The notes below the pieces were generated by a model. That model was not told the DNA's origin and ran no database searches. It saw only the letters and a program-made list of their open reading frames with translations. Positions 42,831 through 50,547 of a stretch of DNA of 64,000 bases are shown one piece after another; the first letter of the stretch is position 1, and each line of letters begins with the position of its first letter. Both the position numbers and the translations under genes were made by a program. The stretch is from JAWPMT01 sp965267435 (GTDB lineage Bacteria; Bacteroidota; Bacteroidia; Cytophagales; Cyclobacteriaceae). The stretch lies in contig OZ253960.1 in assembly GCA_965267435.1 (NCBI GenBank), positions 6,324,001-6,388,000 of the forward strand. The letters run 5' to 3'.

Positions 42831-42860
42831 TTGCTTTCAGGTCCCAAAAACCTACTTTTA
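42831..42860 (+). promoter_or_regulatory. Promoter of the 58-residue gene at 42889
   Basis: TTG at 42831-42833 and TACTTTTA at 42853-42860 (one mismatch to TAnnTTTG) are separated by the optimal 19 bp; the ATG is 28 bp further on. Confidence 0.6.
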
Positions 42861-42888
42861 TATACTACAACTAAGCAACTAGCATACC

Positions 42889-43065
42889 ATGACATTCTTA
42901 AACAAGCTCCTAGGAGTAAGAGCCCCTGGTGGGTTCGAATTGAAGTTCAGTAAGCTTCACGGCCAATGGCAAGTTTATGTTGATGACCGGTTGGTCTATC
43001 TCGGTGAGAAGGTGGACTGTCAGAAATTTCTAGACAACGCCGCCGCACTTCAGGGCTTGAGATAA
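42889..43065 (+). CDS. Small (58-residue) protein of unknown function, stop codon inside its terminator
   Basis: A short ORF beginning MTFLNKLLGVRAPGG and continuing FELKFSKLHGQWQVYVDDRLVYLGEKVD, ending ALQGLR. It is preceded by a well-spaced promoter (42831-42860) and followed by a hairpin plus T-run that begins before its stop codon, giving a compact, complete transcription unit. The sequence has a beta-hairpin look (GQWQVYVDD, RLVYLGEK) and two hydrophobic ends. No family is recognised; it is too short for most ORF finders. Confidence 0.6.
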   Translation: MTFLNKLLGVRAPGGFELKFSKLHGQWQVYVDDRLVYLGEKVDCQKFLDNAAALQGLR

Positions 43066-43084
43066 GCCCTTCATTTCTTTTTTT
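43052..43084 (+). terminator. Terminator overlapping the stop codon of the 42889 gene
   Basis: Stem AGGGCTT (43052-43058) with AAGCCCT (43064-43070), 5-nt loop, T-run at 43078-43084. The TAA stop at 43063-43065 lies in the loop and the first bases of the right arm. Confidence 0.8.
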
Positions 43085-43085
43085 C

Positions 43086-43388
43086 ATCACCTCCCTATTT
43101 CGATTATTGAAATAGATTGACTGTAGTGTGGCTTCATCAAGCGATCATTGCTATGATTGACTTGGCAAGTGTCCTTGCCTGATTACCGGATCTGAGTTGA
43201 GCCAATCCACTGCCATTCTTTCTTTCCCCCTTCCCTCTTTCATGCCCGAAGATCCGTGCCCCTTTTTGCATCGGACGGAGCTAGGGCCTTCTCTGTGACC
43301 TTCCTTGTTGCTGCTCAATATTCATGATAAATTCGAGTTGCTGACCTAAGGTCAGTCTTGCTGTCGACTACAACCCAAACGCAGCGAT
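43086..43388. other. Gene-free leader region with two small hairpins
   Basis: No credible ORF. Two perfect 6-bp hairpins are present: GGCAAG-TGTC-CTTGCC at 43164-43179 and CTGACC-TAA-GGTCAG at 43341-43355. Neither has a T-run. The second lies 33 bp before the ATG of the YdeI-like gene and could affect its leader. Confidence 0.35.
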
Positions 43389-43895
43389 ATGAATGTAAAG
43401 ACGGAATTGTTACGATTTGAGTCCAGCCCTCTCTGGGGCTATTATCTTCCCGTATCTCCCGATGTCGCTGATCGATTCATCGAAGGCAACGATAGACGGG
43501 TGATTTGTACCATTGCTGATCGTCAATTGCATGTCGCTCTGATGCCCAATAAATTTGAGTACTTCATTATGATGAACAAGTCCCTGGTCCAGCAATTGGG
43601 TTTGGGGATTGGGCAAAAACTGGAGATCAACATCGAGAAGGACCGCTCAGAATACGGCATGGATATGCCTGACGAGCTGCGGGAGCTGCTAGCCCAGGAT
43701 GAAGAGGGGTCGAAATACTTCCATGAGCTAACCCCTGGAAAACAGCGAACTCTCATCTATGTTGTCTCTAAAGTAAAGAATACCAATAGCCGACTGAATA
43801 AGGCGCTGGCTATCGTTCACCATTTGAAGGAAGTGCAGGGCAAGCTGGATTTCAAAATGCTCAATCAGACCATAAAGTACTTCAATAACCTATAG
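43389..43895 (+). CDS. YdeI/OmpD-associated-like protein (DUF1905-type beta-barrel plus helical tail)
   Basis: 168 residues. The N-terminal part (GYYLPVSPDVADRFIEG, RRVICTIADRQLHVALMPN, IGQKLEINIEKD) has the small beta-barrel layout of DUF1905. The C-terminal helical part carries PDELRELLAQDEEGSKYFHELTPGKQRTLIY, then NTNSRLNKALAIVHHL, the hallmark of the OmdA/YdeI family. Members are cytoplasmic and of uncertain role, some linked to resistance to cationic peptides. It stands alone. Confidence 0.75.
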   Translation: MNVKTELLRFESSPLWGYYLPVSPDVADRFIEGNDRRVICTIADRQLHVALMPNKFEYFIMMNKSLVQQLGLGIGQKLEINIEKDRSEYGMDMPDELRELLAQDEEGSKYFHELTPGKQRTLIYVVSKVKNTNSRLNKALAIVHHLKEVQGKLDFKMLNQTIKYFNNL

Positions 43896-43994
43896 CCCCT
43901 CGATGTCTGAGGGATTATCCTGGTGTTTTGCTTCGATGCTCCAATATGTGCATCACTCAAATCCAATGCACGTGATGCGTAAACTTTTATTCGT

Positions 43995-44002
43995 TATTTT
44001 TG
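43995..44002 (+). promoter_or_regulatory. Bacteroidota -7 element upstream of the DUF6268-like gene
   Basis: TATTTTTG exactly matches TAnnTTTG but has no clear -33 partner and lies 150 bp before the ATG at 44152. Two CGTTT(C/T)GTCGAC repeats follow at 44026 and 44068, 42 bp apart, which would lie in the transcript leader or act as binding sites. Confidence 0.35.
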
Positions 44003-44151
44003 TCTATTGGTTAGGATCAAAAAATCGTTTCGTCGACGTTTGATCGTTAGTTGAGTCCGGATTCTTACGTTTTGTCGACTTAATTGCGAAAACCCTTGCG
44101 AAACACAACATTTTTGTGCTTCTAGCGATAATGGATTGGGTATCCACATAA

Positions 44152-45108
44152 ATGTCCTACTACGCGAAAATATATTTCTACGGATGCTGCCTATGTTGCT
44201 GCATTGCTAAGACCTATGGTCAGAGCAGCTATAGACCCAAAGTTGCGGAGTTTGCTATAGAGAAGCTCACGGACTATCGGGCGCATTATGACGGAGAGGG
44301 CAACCTCGAAGGAAGCTCCGAGATCGATAGCGAGTACCTGTTGAAGGGTAAGATCGCCATTCCTCTGGTGATGAACGATCAGCGGCTCATCGGCATGCAA
44401 CTCAAGCATTATCAGCAGCGATTCATCTTTCACGACGAAGACTATAATCAGAATACCGAGATTTTCTCAGAGATTGAGAATAGGACGTTTTACAACAGCG
44501 CCGTCAGAGTCCTGTATCAGGAGCAACTGACGCCTTTTAAGAGTTTTCGCTTTCTCGGCAGCATTGGTATCAACAATGACCAGTTCAGAGTTACCCGTGA
44601 AGCGCTCAATTTTTCCGGTAGCTTTAGTTATACAGAGCAGCGGAGTAGCACCGAGGAAGTTGGATATGGTTTGATCTTCAGCCAGACACTTGGAAGGTTC
44701 CGTGTTTTGCCCATTTTGACCTACGAAAACCACTTTGCTCCTCGCTGGGTGGTGGATTTGGCGCTGCCAAAATCCGCATCATTGCGCTACATCATCAACA
44801 AGAGAACGTTCCTGACTGCCAGAGGCGAGTTCAAGAGCAATCGCTATAATCTCACTGATCCACTGGTCGACAACTACCAGGATCTGACCATTCGCAAAAT
44901 GGACTTTCAGTGGAACCTGGTATTCGAACGAGAGATCCACGATTGGCTGTGGTTTGGATTGGAAGCCGGCTACAACAAAAATTTACTGTACACGATCGTT
45001 GAGAGGGGCCAACCCACCAGGGATTACCTCGTGCGCCTCCAGCCAAGAGATGCTGCCTACATGAAAGCATCGATCTTCATCGTGCCACCAAGGAAGTGGC
45101 TCCGATAA
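44152..45108 (+). CDS. DUF6268-like outer-membrane beta-barrel protein
   Basis: 318 residues. A cysteine-rich hydrophobic leader (about 23 residues, ending KTYGQ) is followed by alternating amphipathic strands: LLKGKIAIPLVMNDQRLIGMQLKH (shortened), VRVLYQEQLTPFKSFRFLGSIGINND, YGLIFSQTLGRFRVLPILTYENHF and a last strand AYMKASIFIVPP. Such periodicity and the aromatic ends fit a small outer-membrane barrel; the DUF6268 assignment rests on memory of similar Bacteroidota proteins and is moderate. Function is unknown. The quinone reductase gene follows 52 bp later. Confidence 0.6.
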   Translation: MSYYAKIYFYGCCLCCCIAKTYGQSSYRPKVAEFAIEKLTDYRAHYDGEGNLEGSSEIDSEYLLKGKIAIPLVMNDQRLIGMQLKHYQQRFIFHDEDYNQNTEIFSEIENRTFYNSAVRVLYQEQLTPFKSFRFLGSIGINNDQFRVTREALNFSGSFSYTEQRSSTEEVGYGLIFSQTLGRFRVLPILTYENHFAPRWVVDLALPKSASLRYIINKRTFLTARGEFKSNRYNLTDPLVDNYQDLTIRKMDFQWNLVFEREIHDWLWFGLEAGYNKNLLYTIVERGQPTRDYLVRLQPRDAAYMKASIFIVPPRKWLR

Positions 45109-45160
45109 TCCCCCGGAATTTCGAACTCACGGATTATATTGCTGCCAAACTTCTTTGAAA

Positions 45161-46129
45161 ATGCGTGCAGTAGTCCTTACCCATTATGGCAGTATCAACG
45201 ACTTATCTCTTCGAGAGATAGAGGAGCCTACCCCATTCGCTGGTCAGGTCCTTGTAGACGTACACTACGCAGGTGTCAATTTTCCGGACGTATTGATATG
45301 TAAAGGACTTTACCAGTTCAAACCCGAGCTGCCATTTTCTCCAGGAGGGGAGGTCTCTGGCACCGTCGCGGCCATTGGTGATGGTGTGACGGGTTTGCAG
45401 GTGGGAGATCGGGTCATTGCGGCCAATCCTTTCGGGGGCTTTGCTGAGAAGATGATCGTCGATCAATGGCAAACGCATTCGTTGTCCTCCGGGACTCCCA
45501 TGGATAAGGCCGCGATACTTTTGGAAACTTATGCCACTGCGATCCATGCCTTCCAGGACAGAGGTGGATTGTCTCCGGGGGAACGGGTGGCTGTTCTTGG
45601 TGCCGCCGGAGGTACAGGCATTGCTGCCATACAGGTTGCCAGGGCGATGGGGGCAGAAGTGGTGGCGGCGGCGTCCTCATCAGAGAAACTGGACCTGGCC
45701 TCGCGAAATGGCGCTATAGAGTTGGTCAACTACGAAGAGGAAGATTTGAAGGATCGGTTGAAAGACATCGGGGGAGTGGATGTGGTTTTCGATCCGGTTG
45801 GTGGGGTGCAGTCGGAGCGGGCATTTCGGTCGCTAAGGCCAGGAGGTCGCCATCTGGTGATCGGGTTTACGAGTGGCCATATACCTTCTATTCCATGGAA
45901 TCTACCTCTATTGAAGCAGGCGTCCGTTGTTGGTGTATTTTGGGGTGGCTTTTGGCGTACCGATCCCCAAGGAAATAGGGATAATGTGAGCCAACTGCTT
46001 AGTTGGTTGGAAGAGGGCACCATCGATCCGCAGATAGACGAAGTAATGCCACTCGAGGAGGCTGTGGCAGCGCTACGGAAAATCGAAGACCGGCAGGTCA
46101 AAGGCAAGCTAGTTTTAAAAGTACGTTAA
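45161..46129 (+). CDS. NADPH:quinone oxidoreductase-like (zinc-independent MDR family)
   Basis: 322 residues from the ATG at 45161 (a TTG two codons upstream is in frame). The MDR/QOR pattern is clear: YAGVNFPDVLICKGLYQ, PFSPGGEVSGTVAAIGDGV, then the Rossmann motif VAVLGAAGGTGIAAIQVARAMGA and later DVVFDPVGG and VIGFTSGHIP. The zinc-ligand cysteines of alcohol dehydrogenases are absent, as in quinone reductases. It reduces a quinone or enone with NADPH. An AraC-type regulator gene follows after 7 bp, so they form an operon. Confidence 0.92.
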   Translation: MRAVVLTHYGSINDLSLREIEEPTPFAGQVLVDVHYAGVNFPDVLICKGLYQFKPELPFSPGGEVSGTVAAIGDGVTGLQVGDRVIAANPFGGFAEKMIVDQWQTHSLSSGTPMDKAAILLETYATAIHAFQDRGGLSPGERVAVLGAAGGTGIAAIQVARAMGAEVVAAASSSEKLDLASRNGAIELVNYEEEDLKDRLKDIGGVDVVFDPVGGVQSERAFRSLRPGGRHLVIGFTSGHIPSIPWNLPLLKQASVVGVFWGGFWRTDPQGNRDNVSQLLSWLEEGTIDPQIDEVMPLEEAVAALRKIEDRQVKGKLVLKVR

Positions 46130-46136
46130 GCTGGGA

Positions 46137-47012
46137 TTGGGTCGAAAGAAGAACATACCGCATGATGTTCCCGAGATCGACTATTGGAATTTTGAGGAGG
46201 ATCGGCAAGTATTTGTCGCTCACCGAGAAGGCGACATACAGGTGCGCCCAGATTTCTTAAGACCCCATCGCCTGGGCTACTTTGCGATCAGGTGGATGAT
46301 CAGGGGGCAGGGCGTCGTTTACGTAGATCATGTTCCCTACAATCTCTCTGATGATACCTTGATGGTGGTCAACCCCAACCAAATCAGTTGGTTCGAAAAG
46401 GGTGGTCTAGCGCAAAATTTTGAAGTGAAGCTCATCACTTTCACTCCGGAGTACTTTGGCAAGATGCCTTTGGACGCCGCCGTTGCACAACGACTGCAGG
46501 GTACCCTCAAGCATTTCTTTCATGACATCTCTTCGGAGGAAAGGCCGATATTTGAGCGCTTTTTTGAATTGATAGAGGCAGAGTACGATTCTTTGCCGTC
46601 CACTTCCCGAGATCGACTGCTGGCTCCTTTGATCAGTGCGCTATTGGCCCGGATATCTCTCGTCACTGAGGAAACGCTCGTCTCTGATAGAAGCAGGGCC
46701 TACGTAATGCTATATCGCGATTTCCTGGAGGAGTTGGAGCGCAATTTCAAAAGCCATCATCAGGTGGAGGACTATGCTGGCGCCCTCAACGTCACCGACC
46801 GTAAGCTGAATCGGGCGTGCCACGCGATGGCCAGTACTTCGGCAGGGAAGATCATCCAGAACCGGATTGACTTCGAAGCAAAGCGTCTGCTTCGGAATAG
46901 CTCCTATACCGCAAAAGAGATCGGATACGAACTGGGCTTTTCAGATCCTGCTCACTTCAGCAAGTTTTTCAAGCGTCATAATGGCTATCCTCCGGGAGGT
47001 TTTCGAAAGTAA
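46137..47012 (+). CDS. AraC-family transcriptional regulator
   Basis: 291 residues, starting with TTG at 46137; the first in-frame ATG is 53 codons later and would cut off the N-terminal cupin, so TTG is preferred. The ligand-binding part (RPHRLGYFAIRWMIRGQGVVYVDH, LMVVNPNQISWFEKG) resembles the AraC cupin. The C-terminal double helix-turn-helix shows VEDYAGALNVTDRKLNRACHAM and TAKEIGYELGFSDPAHFSKFFKRHNGYPP, with the conserved second recognition helix. It probably controls the quinone reductase gene just upstream. Confidence 0.9.
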   Translation: MGRKKNIPHDVPEIDYWNFEEDRQVFVAHREGDIQVRPDFLRPHRLGYFAIRWMIRGQGVVYVDHVPYNLSDDTLMVVNPNQISWFEKGGLAQNFEVKLITFTPEYFGKMPLDAAVAQRLQGTLKHFFHDISSEERPIFERFFELIEAEYDSLPSTSRDRLLAPLISALLARISLVTEETLVSDRSRAYVMLYRDFLEELERNFKSHHQVEDYAGALNVTDRKLNRACHAMASTSAGKIIQNRIDFEAKRLLRNSSYTAKEIGYELGFSDPAHFSKFFKRHNGYPPGGFRK

Positions 47013-47111
47013 AACCACTATTGTCTGAAATATACAATTTATGGCCGGTTATTGACCACATCTTGTCATGTTGAGTGTCGTTTATTACAATGAACACTAA
47101 ATAACACGACG

Positions 47112-47708
47112 ATGAAAACAAGATCAATCACCCTCGGACTAGCAATTGCGGTACTTTTCACAGCATGTTCTGGAATAGACGTAGTCACTGACCAGAAGAT
47201 TGGTGCTGATTTTTCAGAATATGAAACTTACTCGCTAGTCAACACAACAGATGCCGATGAACCTCAAAGTGTCCTTAATAATCCAATCAATATGGGCAGG
47301 TTCGAAAGCGAACTGCACAATGGACTGGAAGAGAAGGGTATGGCGATCAGTGATACTCCCGATGTCATTATCAGTTACGCCGTCACACAGAGCGAAAGAA
47401 CGAGCTACAGTAGTACAACTACAGATATGGGCGGTGGATACTATGGTCGCTGGGGTAGAGGCTGGTACGGTGCTGGCCCTGGGATGAGTACGACTCAAGT
47501 AGATCAGCATCAAGTACCTACAGGTACAGTGACGATCAGTTTGCAAGATGCAGAGAGCGGTGAGCTGCTATGGTATACCACGGCAGCCGGAGACTTGAAG
47601 ATCAACAACAAGAATGTGGGGAAAGGAATACCCAAGGCGGTCGAGATGTTGTTAGACAGCTTTCCCATCCAGGAGGTTATGACAGTAGAGAGTGAGCAGC
47701 CTGTATAG
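47112..47708 (+). CDS. DUF4136 lipoprotein
   Basis: 198 residues. Leader ends VLFTACSGI, a lipobox. The following GIDVVTDQKIGADFSEYETYSL is the classic start of DUF4136, and later blocks ISYAVTQSERTSYS, GTVTISLQDAESGELLWYTTAAGDL and AVEMLLDSFP complete the domain. A glycine/tyrosine-rich insert (GGGYYGRWGRGWYG) lies mid-protein. The role is unknown; it is a likely outer-membrane or periplasmic lipoprotein. A terminator follows at 47728. Confidence 0.88.
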   Translation: MKTRSITLGLAIAVLFTACSGIDVVTDQKIGADFSEYETYSLVNTTDADEPQSVLNNPINMGRFESELHNGLEEKGMAISDTPDVIISYAVTQSERTSYSSTTTDMGGGYYGRWGRGWYGAGPGMSTTQVDQHQVPTGTVTISLQDAESGELLWYTTAAGDLKINNKNVGKGIPKAVEMLLDSFPIQEVMTVESEQPV

Positions 47709-47727
47709 GTTGCCGGATGGGAATTAG

Positions 47728-47753
47728 AAGGCCTTCGAGAGAAGGCCTTTTTT
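47728..47753 (+). terminator. Rho-independent terminator after the DUF4136 gene
   Basis: Perfect 9-bp stem AAGGCCTTC with GAAGGCCTT, GAGA loop, six T residues. Confidence 0.93.
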
Positions 47754-47766
47754 ATTACCCTCGTGT

Positions 47767-48669
47767 CTATACCATCTTCTTCCTTTTGATCAGGTACGAG
47801 CTCAGGACCTTGTCGAAAGAGTCGCGGGCATTGGTCTCTACGAGATCAATTTTGAGCTGTCCACATCGCAGCTTGATCTGATGATAGAATTCATCCATCT
47901 TTTTTCGATAGTCGCTTTTGATAAGTGCAGGATTGATCTTGATGGATTCATTCGTTTCCACATCTATAAACTGGTAAGGGCGATCTCGGAAGTCAAATTT
48001 CTTTTCAGTTTCGATATCTGTGACGTGGAATAGCAAGACTTCATGCTTGTTGTGCTTGAGATGCTGCAGGGCCTGAAAGAGATCATCAATATCCGTTCGT
48101 TGTTGAAACATGTCACTGAAGATGATGACGAGCGATCGCTTGTGGATCTTATCTGAGACATGATGGAGCACCGAGACAATATCCGTTTTGGGGCTGCGCA
48201 CGGGAGGCTCATCCAACCACGGACTGATGATAGACAGTAGATTGTTGAGATGGATCCGGGTCGACTTCTGGTCGGTCTGGATGTCTATCCCTTCTGAGAA
48301 AGCGGTCATACCCACTGCATCTCTCTGATTGACGAGGAGGTACGCCAGAGCGGCGGCGCCGTAGATTGAGAACCTTATCTTGTCATAACTCGGTATGGGG
48401 TAGTACATCGACTGGCTCGTGTCCAGTATCAAGTGAGCCCGGAGGTTGGTCTCCTCCTCATATTGCTTCGTATACAATCTATCAGTCCTGGAGAATAGCT
48501 TCCAGTCGATGTGACGGGTACTCTCCCCGTAATTGTACAGTTTGTGTTCTGCAAACTCCACGGAAAAGCCGTGGTAGGGGGATTTATGCAGGCCGGTAAT
48601 GAAGCCCTCAACAAGTTGCTTGGCGAGGAACTCCAGGTTCTCAAATTTCCGGACGTCTGATAGATTCAT
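47767..48669 (-). CDS. DUF58 (von Willebrand factor A-like) protein
   Basis: 300 residues. The DUF58 core is visible: GESTRHIDWKLFSRTDRLYTKQYEEET, then LILDTSQSM (a MIDAS-like DxSxS, here DTSQS) and later RDAVGMTAFS. No signal peptide. DUF58 proteins usually sit in operons with a MoxR AAA ATPase and Bat membrane proteins; here neither neighbour is such a gene, so it appears isolated or its partners lie elsewhere. Divergent from the DUF3276 gene. Confidence 0.9.
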   Translation of the reverse strand: MNLSDVRKFENLEFLAKQLVEGFITGLHKSPYHGFSVEFAEHKLYNYGESTRHIDWKLFSRTDRLYTKQYEEETNLRAHLILDTSQSMYYPIPSYDKIRFSIYGAAALAYLLVNQRDAVGMTAFSEGIDIQTDQKSTRIHLNNLLSIISPWLDEPPVRSPKTDIVSVLHHVSDKIHKRSLVIIFSDMFQQRTDIDDLFQALQHLKHNKHEVLLFHVTDIETEKKFDFRDRPYQFIDVETNESIKINPALIKSDYRKKMDEFYHQIKLRCGQLKIDLVETNARDSFDKVLSSYLIKRKKMV

Positions 48670-48766
48670 TTGTATTTATCTTAATGAAACCGCTGGTTCG
48701 TTAAACAAAAGTGCAAGATAAGTGCCTCTATTTTTGTAACTGGTTGTTTCTCAAAGGCAAAATAGG

Positions 48767-48799
48767 TTTGTGAGAAACACATTTAAAATGCTATATTTA
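48767..48799 (+). promoter_or_regulatory. Candidate promoter for the DUF3276 gene
   Basis: TTTG at 48767-48770 and TATATTTA at 48792-48799 (one mismatch to TAnnTTTG) are separated by 21 bp. A second -7-like element TATTTTTG at 48729 lacks a -33 partner. Confidence 0.5.
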
Positions 48800-48863
48800 A
48801 AAATAAATTTTTTGAATAACATTGCGAGGTAAATTTTTACTTACCACCAAATAGGAAGAGAAA

Positions 48864-49217
48864 GTGGGAGACAACAATGAAAATGGGAGGGATGAGATTT
48901 ACTCCGAAAGGGTGAGAGCTGGCAAGCGGACCTATTTTTTCGACGTCAAATCAACTCGATCCAACGACTACTACCTAACCATCACGGAGAGCAAAAGACG
49001 ATTCAAGGAAGACGGCTTCGTCTATGAAAAGCACAAAATCTTCTTGTACAAAGAAGACTTCAACAAATTCATCGAAGCGCTCAATGAGACCGTCAATCAT
49101 GTGAAAACTGAGCTTTTGCCAGATGTCGATTTCTCCGAATTTGACAGAAACAACGATGAAGAGAGTGTAGAAGTGAGTGCCTCCATTGATGACGATACTG
49201 AACTAAAGTGGGATTGA
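48864..49217 (+). CDS. DUF3276 (PUR-alpha-like) nucleic-acid-binding protein
   Basis: 117 residues starting with GTG at 48864; no in-frame ATG exists near the start, and an AGGAAGAGAAA tract immediately upstream supports it. The pattern EIYSERVRAGKRTYFFDVKSTRSNDYYLTITESKRRF, split here over two strands, is the PUR-repeat family found in Bacteroidota and spirochaetes (Borrelia Pur-alpha binds DNA and RNA). A negatively charged tail follows. It probably binds single-stranded nucleic acid in the cytoplasm. Confidence 0.92.
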   Translation: MGDNNENGRDEIYSERVRAGKRTYFFDVKSTRSNDYYLTITESKRRFKEDGFVYEKHKIFLYKEDFNKFIEALNETVNHVKTELLPDVDFSEFDRNNDEESVEVSASIDDDTELKWD

Positions 49218-49246
49218 TGTAGCCCACGACGAAGATAATAACAGGG

Positions 49247-49274
49247 ACCTCGATTTCGATCGAGGTTTTTTTTT
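49247..49274 (+). terminator. Rho-independent terminator after DUF3276
   Basis: Stem ACCTCGA with TCGAGGT, 6-nt loop, nine T residues, 30 bp after the stop codon. Confidence 0.92.
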
Positions 49275-49341
49275 GCCCTATGCCACCGACCAATGAGGGT
49301 TTTCCCTGGAGCAAGAAGGTGTCAGTCATCGTTTGTCGTCG

Positions 49342-49349
49342 TATTTTTG
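49342..49349 (+). promoter_or_regulatory. Bacteroidota -7 element before ychF
   Basis: TATTTTTG, exact match to TAnnTTTG, 28 bp upstream of the ychF ATG at 49377. The -33 box is not evident. Confidence 0.5.
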
Positions 49350-49376
49350 CGTCCGAAAATTTATGAATATCCTGAT

Positions 49377-50474
49377 ATGGGTCTGAAATGTGGGATCGTC
49401 GGACTGCCTAATGTGGGCAAGTCTACCTTATTCAATGCGTTGTCCAATGCCCGAGCAGAGGCAGCCAATTTTCCATTTTGTACCATCGAGCCCAATGTAG
49501 GTGTTATCACTGTGCCTGATGAGCGCCTACGAATACTTGAGGGCCTGGTCAATCCTGAGAAGGTCATTCCGACGGTGATCGAATTTGTGGATATTGCTGG
49601 TCTCGTAGAAGGCGCCAGTAAAGGAGAGGGGCTAGGCAATAAATTTCTGGCCAACATCCGTGAGGTGGACGCCATCATTCATGTGATCCGGTGCTTTGAA
49701 GATGACAACATAGTACACGTGGCGGGCCGGGTGCACCCAGTTGAGGACAAGGAGATCATCGACACCGAGCTCCAGCTGAAAGATCTGGAGTCGATTGACA
49801 AGAAGGTCCAGCGAGTGGAGAAGATCGCTAAGTCTGGCGATAAGGAGGCGAAGAAGGAGTACGAAGTGTTGGTAGAATTCAAACAGCACCTGGAAAAAGG
49901 CGAAAATGCCAGAAACCTGGAAATGGATGGAGAGAAACGAGCCATAGTGGGGCCCCTCAATTTGCTCACTGATAAGCCCATCATTTACGCTGCCAACGTA
50001 GACGAGGAAAGTGTTACCAGCGGCAATCAGTGGTCTGAGCAACTAAGGGATGCTGTGTCCAACGAAAACGCCGAAGTCGTTTTGATATCTGCAGCACTAG
50101 AAGCGCAAATAGCAGAATTTGAGGATGAGGAAGAGAAGTCAATGTTCCTGGAGGAGTATGGCCTGAAGGAGTCCGGTCTCAACCGCCTGATCAAAGCGTC
50201 TTACCGATTGCTAGACCTTGTCACTTACTTCACTGCCGGTGTGCAGGAGGTCAGAGCCTGGACCATCCGTCGAGGATGGAAGGCTCCCCAGGCAGCTGGC
50301 GTGATACATACTGATTTCGAAAAGGGTTTCATCAAGGCAGAAGTAATCAAATTGCCGGACTACGAGTCACTGAAAACCGAACAGGCCATCAAGGAAGCGG
50401 GGAAATTGGCGATCGAGGGCAAGGAATATGTCGTGCAGGATGGAGATATCATGCATTTTAGATTCAATGTTTAA
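49377..50474 (+). CDS. ychF: YchF/OLA1-type redox-regulated ATPase
   Basis: 365 residues from the ATG at 49377; the 28-residue upstream extension in frame is not conserved-looking. The P-loop is GLPNVGKST (residues 9-17), followed by the Obg-like switch FVDIAGLVEGASKGEGLGN, a NxxE specificity change (YAANVDEES) typical of ATP rather than GTP preference, and the C-terminal TGS domain with QEVRAWTIRRGWKAPQAAGVIHTDFEKGFIKA split over two strands and ending HFRFNV. It is a near-universal cytosolic regulator of translation and stress. It is upstream of the orphan Cas6 gene. Confidence 0.96.
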   Translation: MGLKCGIVGLPNVGKSTLFNALSNARAEAANFPFCTIEPNVGVITVPDERLRILEGLVNPEKVIPTVIEFVDIAGLVEGASKGEGLGNKFLANIREVDAIIHVIRCFEDDNIVHVAGRVHPVEDKEIIDTELQLKDLESIDKKVQRVEKIAKSGDKEAKKEYEVLVEFKQHLEKGENARNLEMDGEKRAIVGPLNLLTDKPIIYAANVDEESVTSGNQWSEQLRDAVSNENAEVVLISAALEAQIAEFEDEEEKSMFLEEYGLKESGLNRLIKASYRLLDLVTYFTAGVQEVRAWTIRRGWKAPQAAGVIHTDFEKGFIKAEVIKLPDYESLKTEQAIKEAGKLAIEGKEYVVQDGDIMHFRFNV

Positions 50475-50547
50475 TAAAACTGTAAAATAGATAAACAAAA
50501 TAGCTTTTTTCGCTGTTCCTTTTCTAACCCTCAAAATTTTGAACAGC

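Noticed and set aside
42693..42953. 86-codon ORF with a hydrophobic start
   Set aside because: A strong terminator (42737-42772) and the promoter of the 42889 gene lie inside it; the start codon is doubtful and the sequence after the hydrophobic part has no protein-like pattern.
43897..43913. CCCTC/GAGGG hairpin after the YdeI-like gene
   Set aside because: Five-bp stem and no T-run; too weak to call a terminator.
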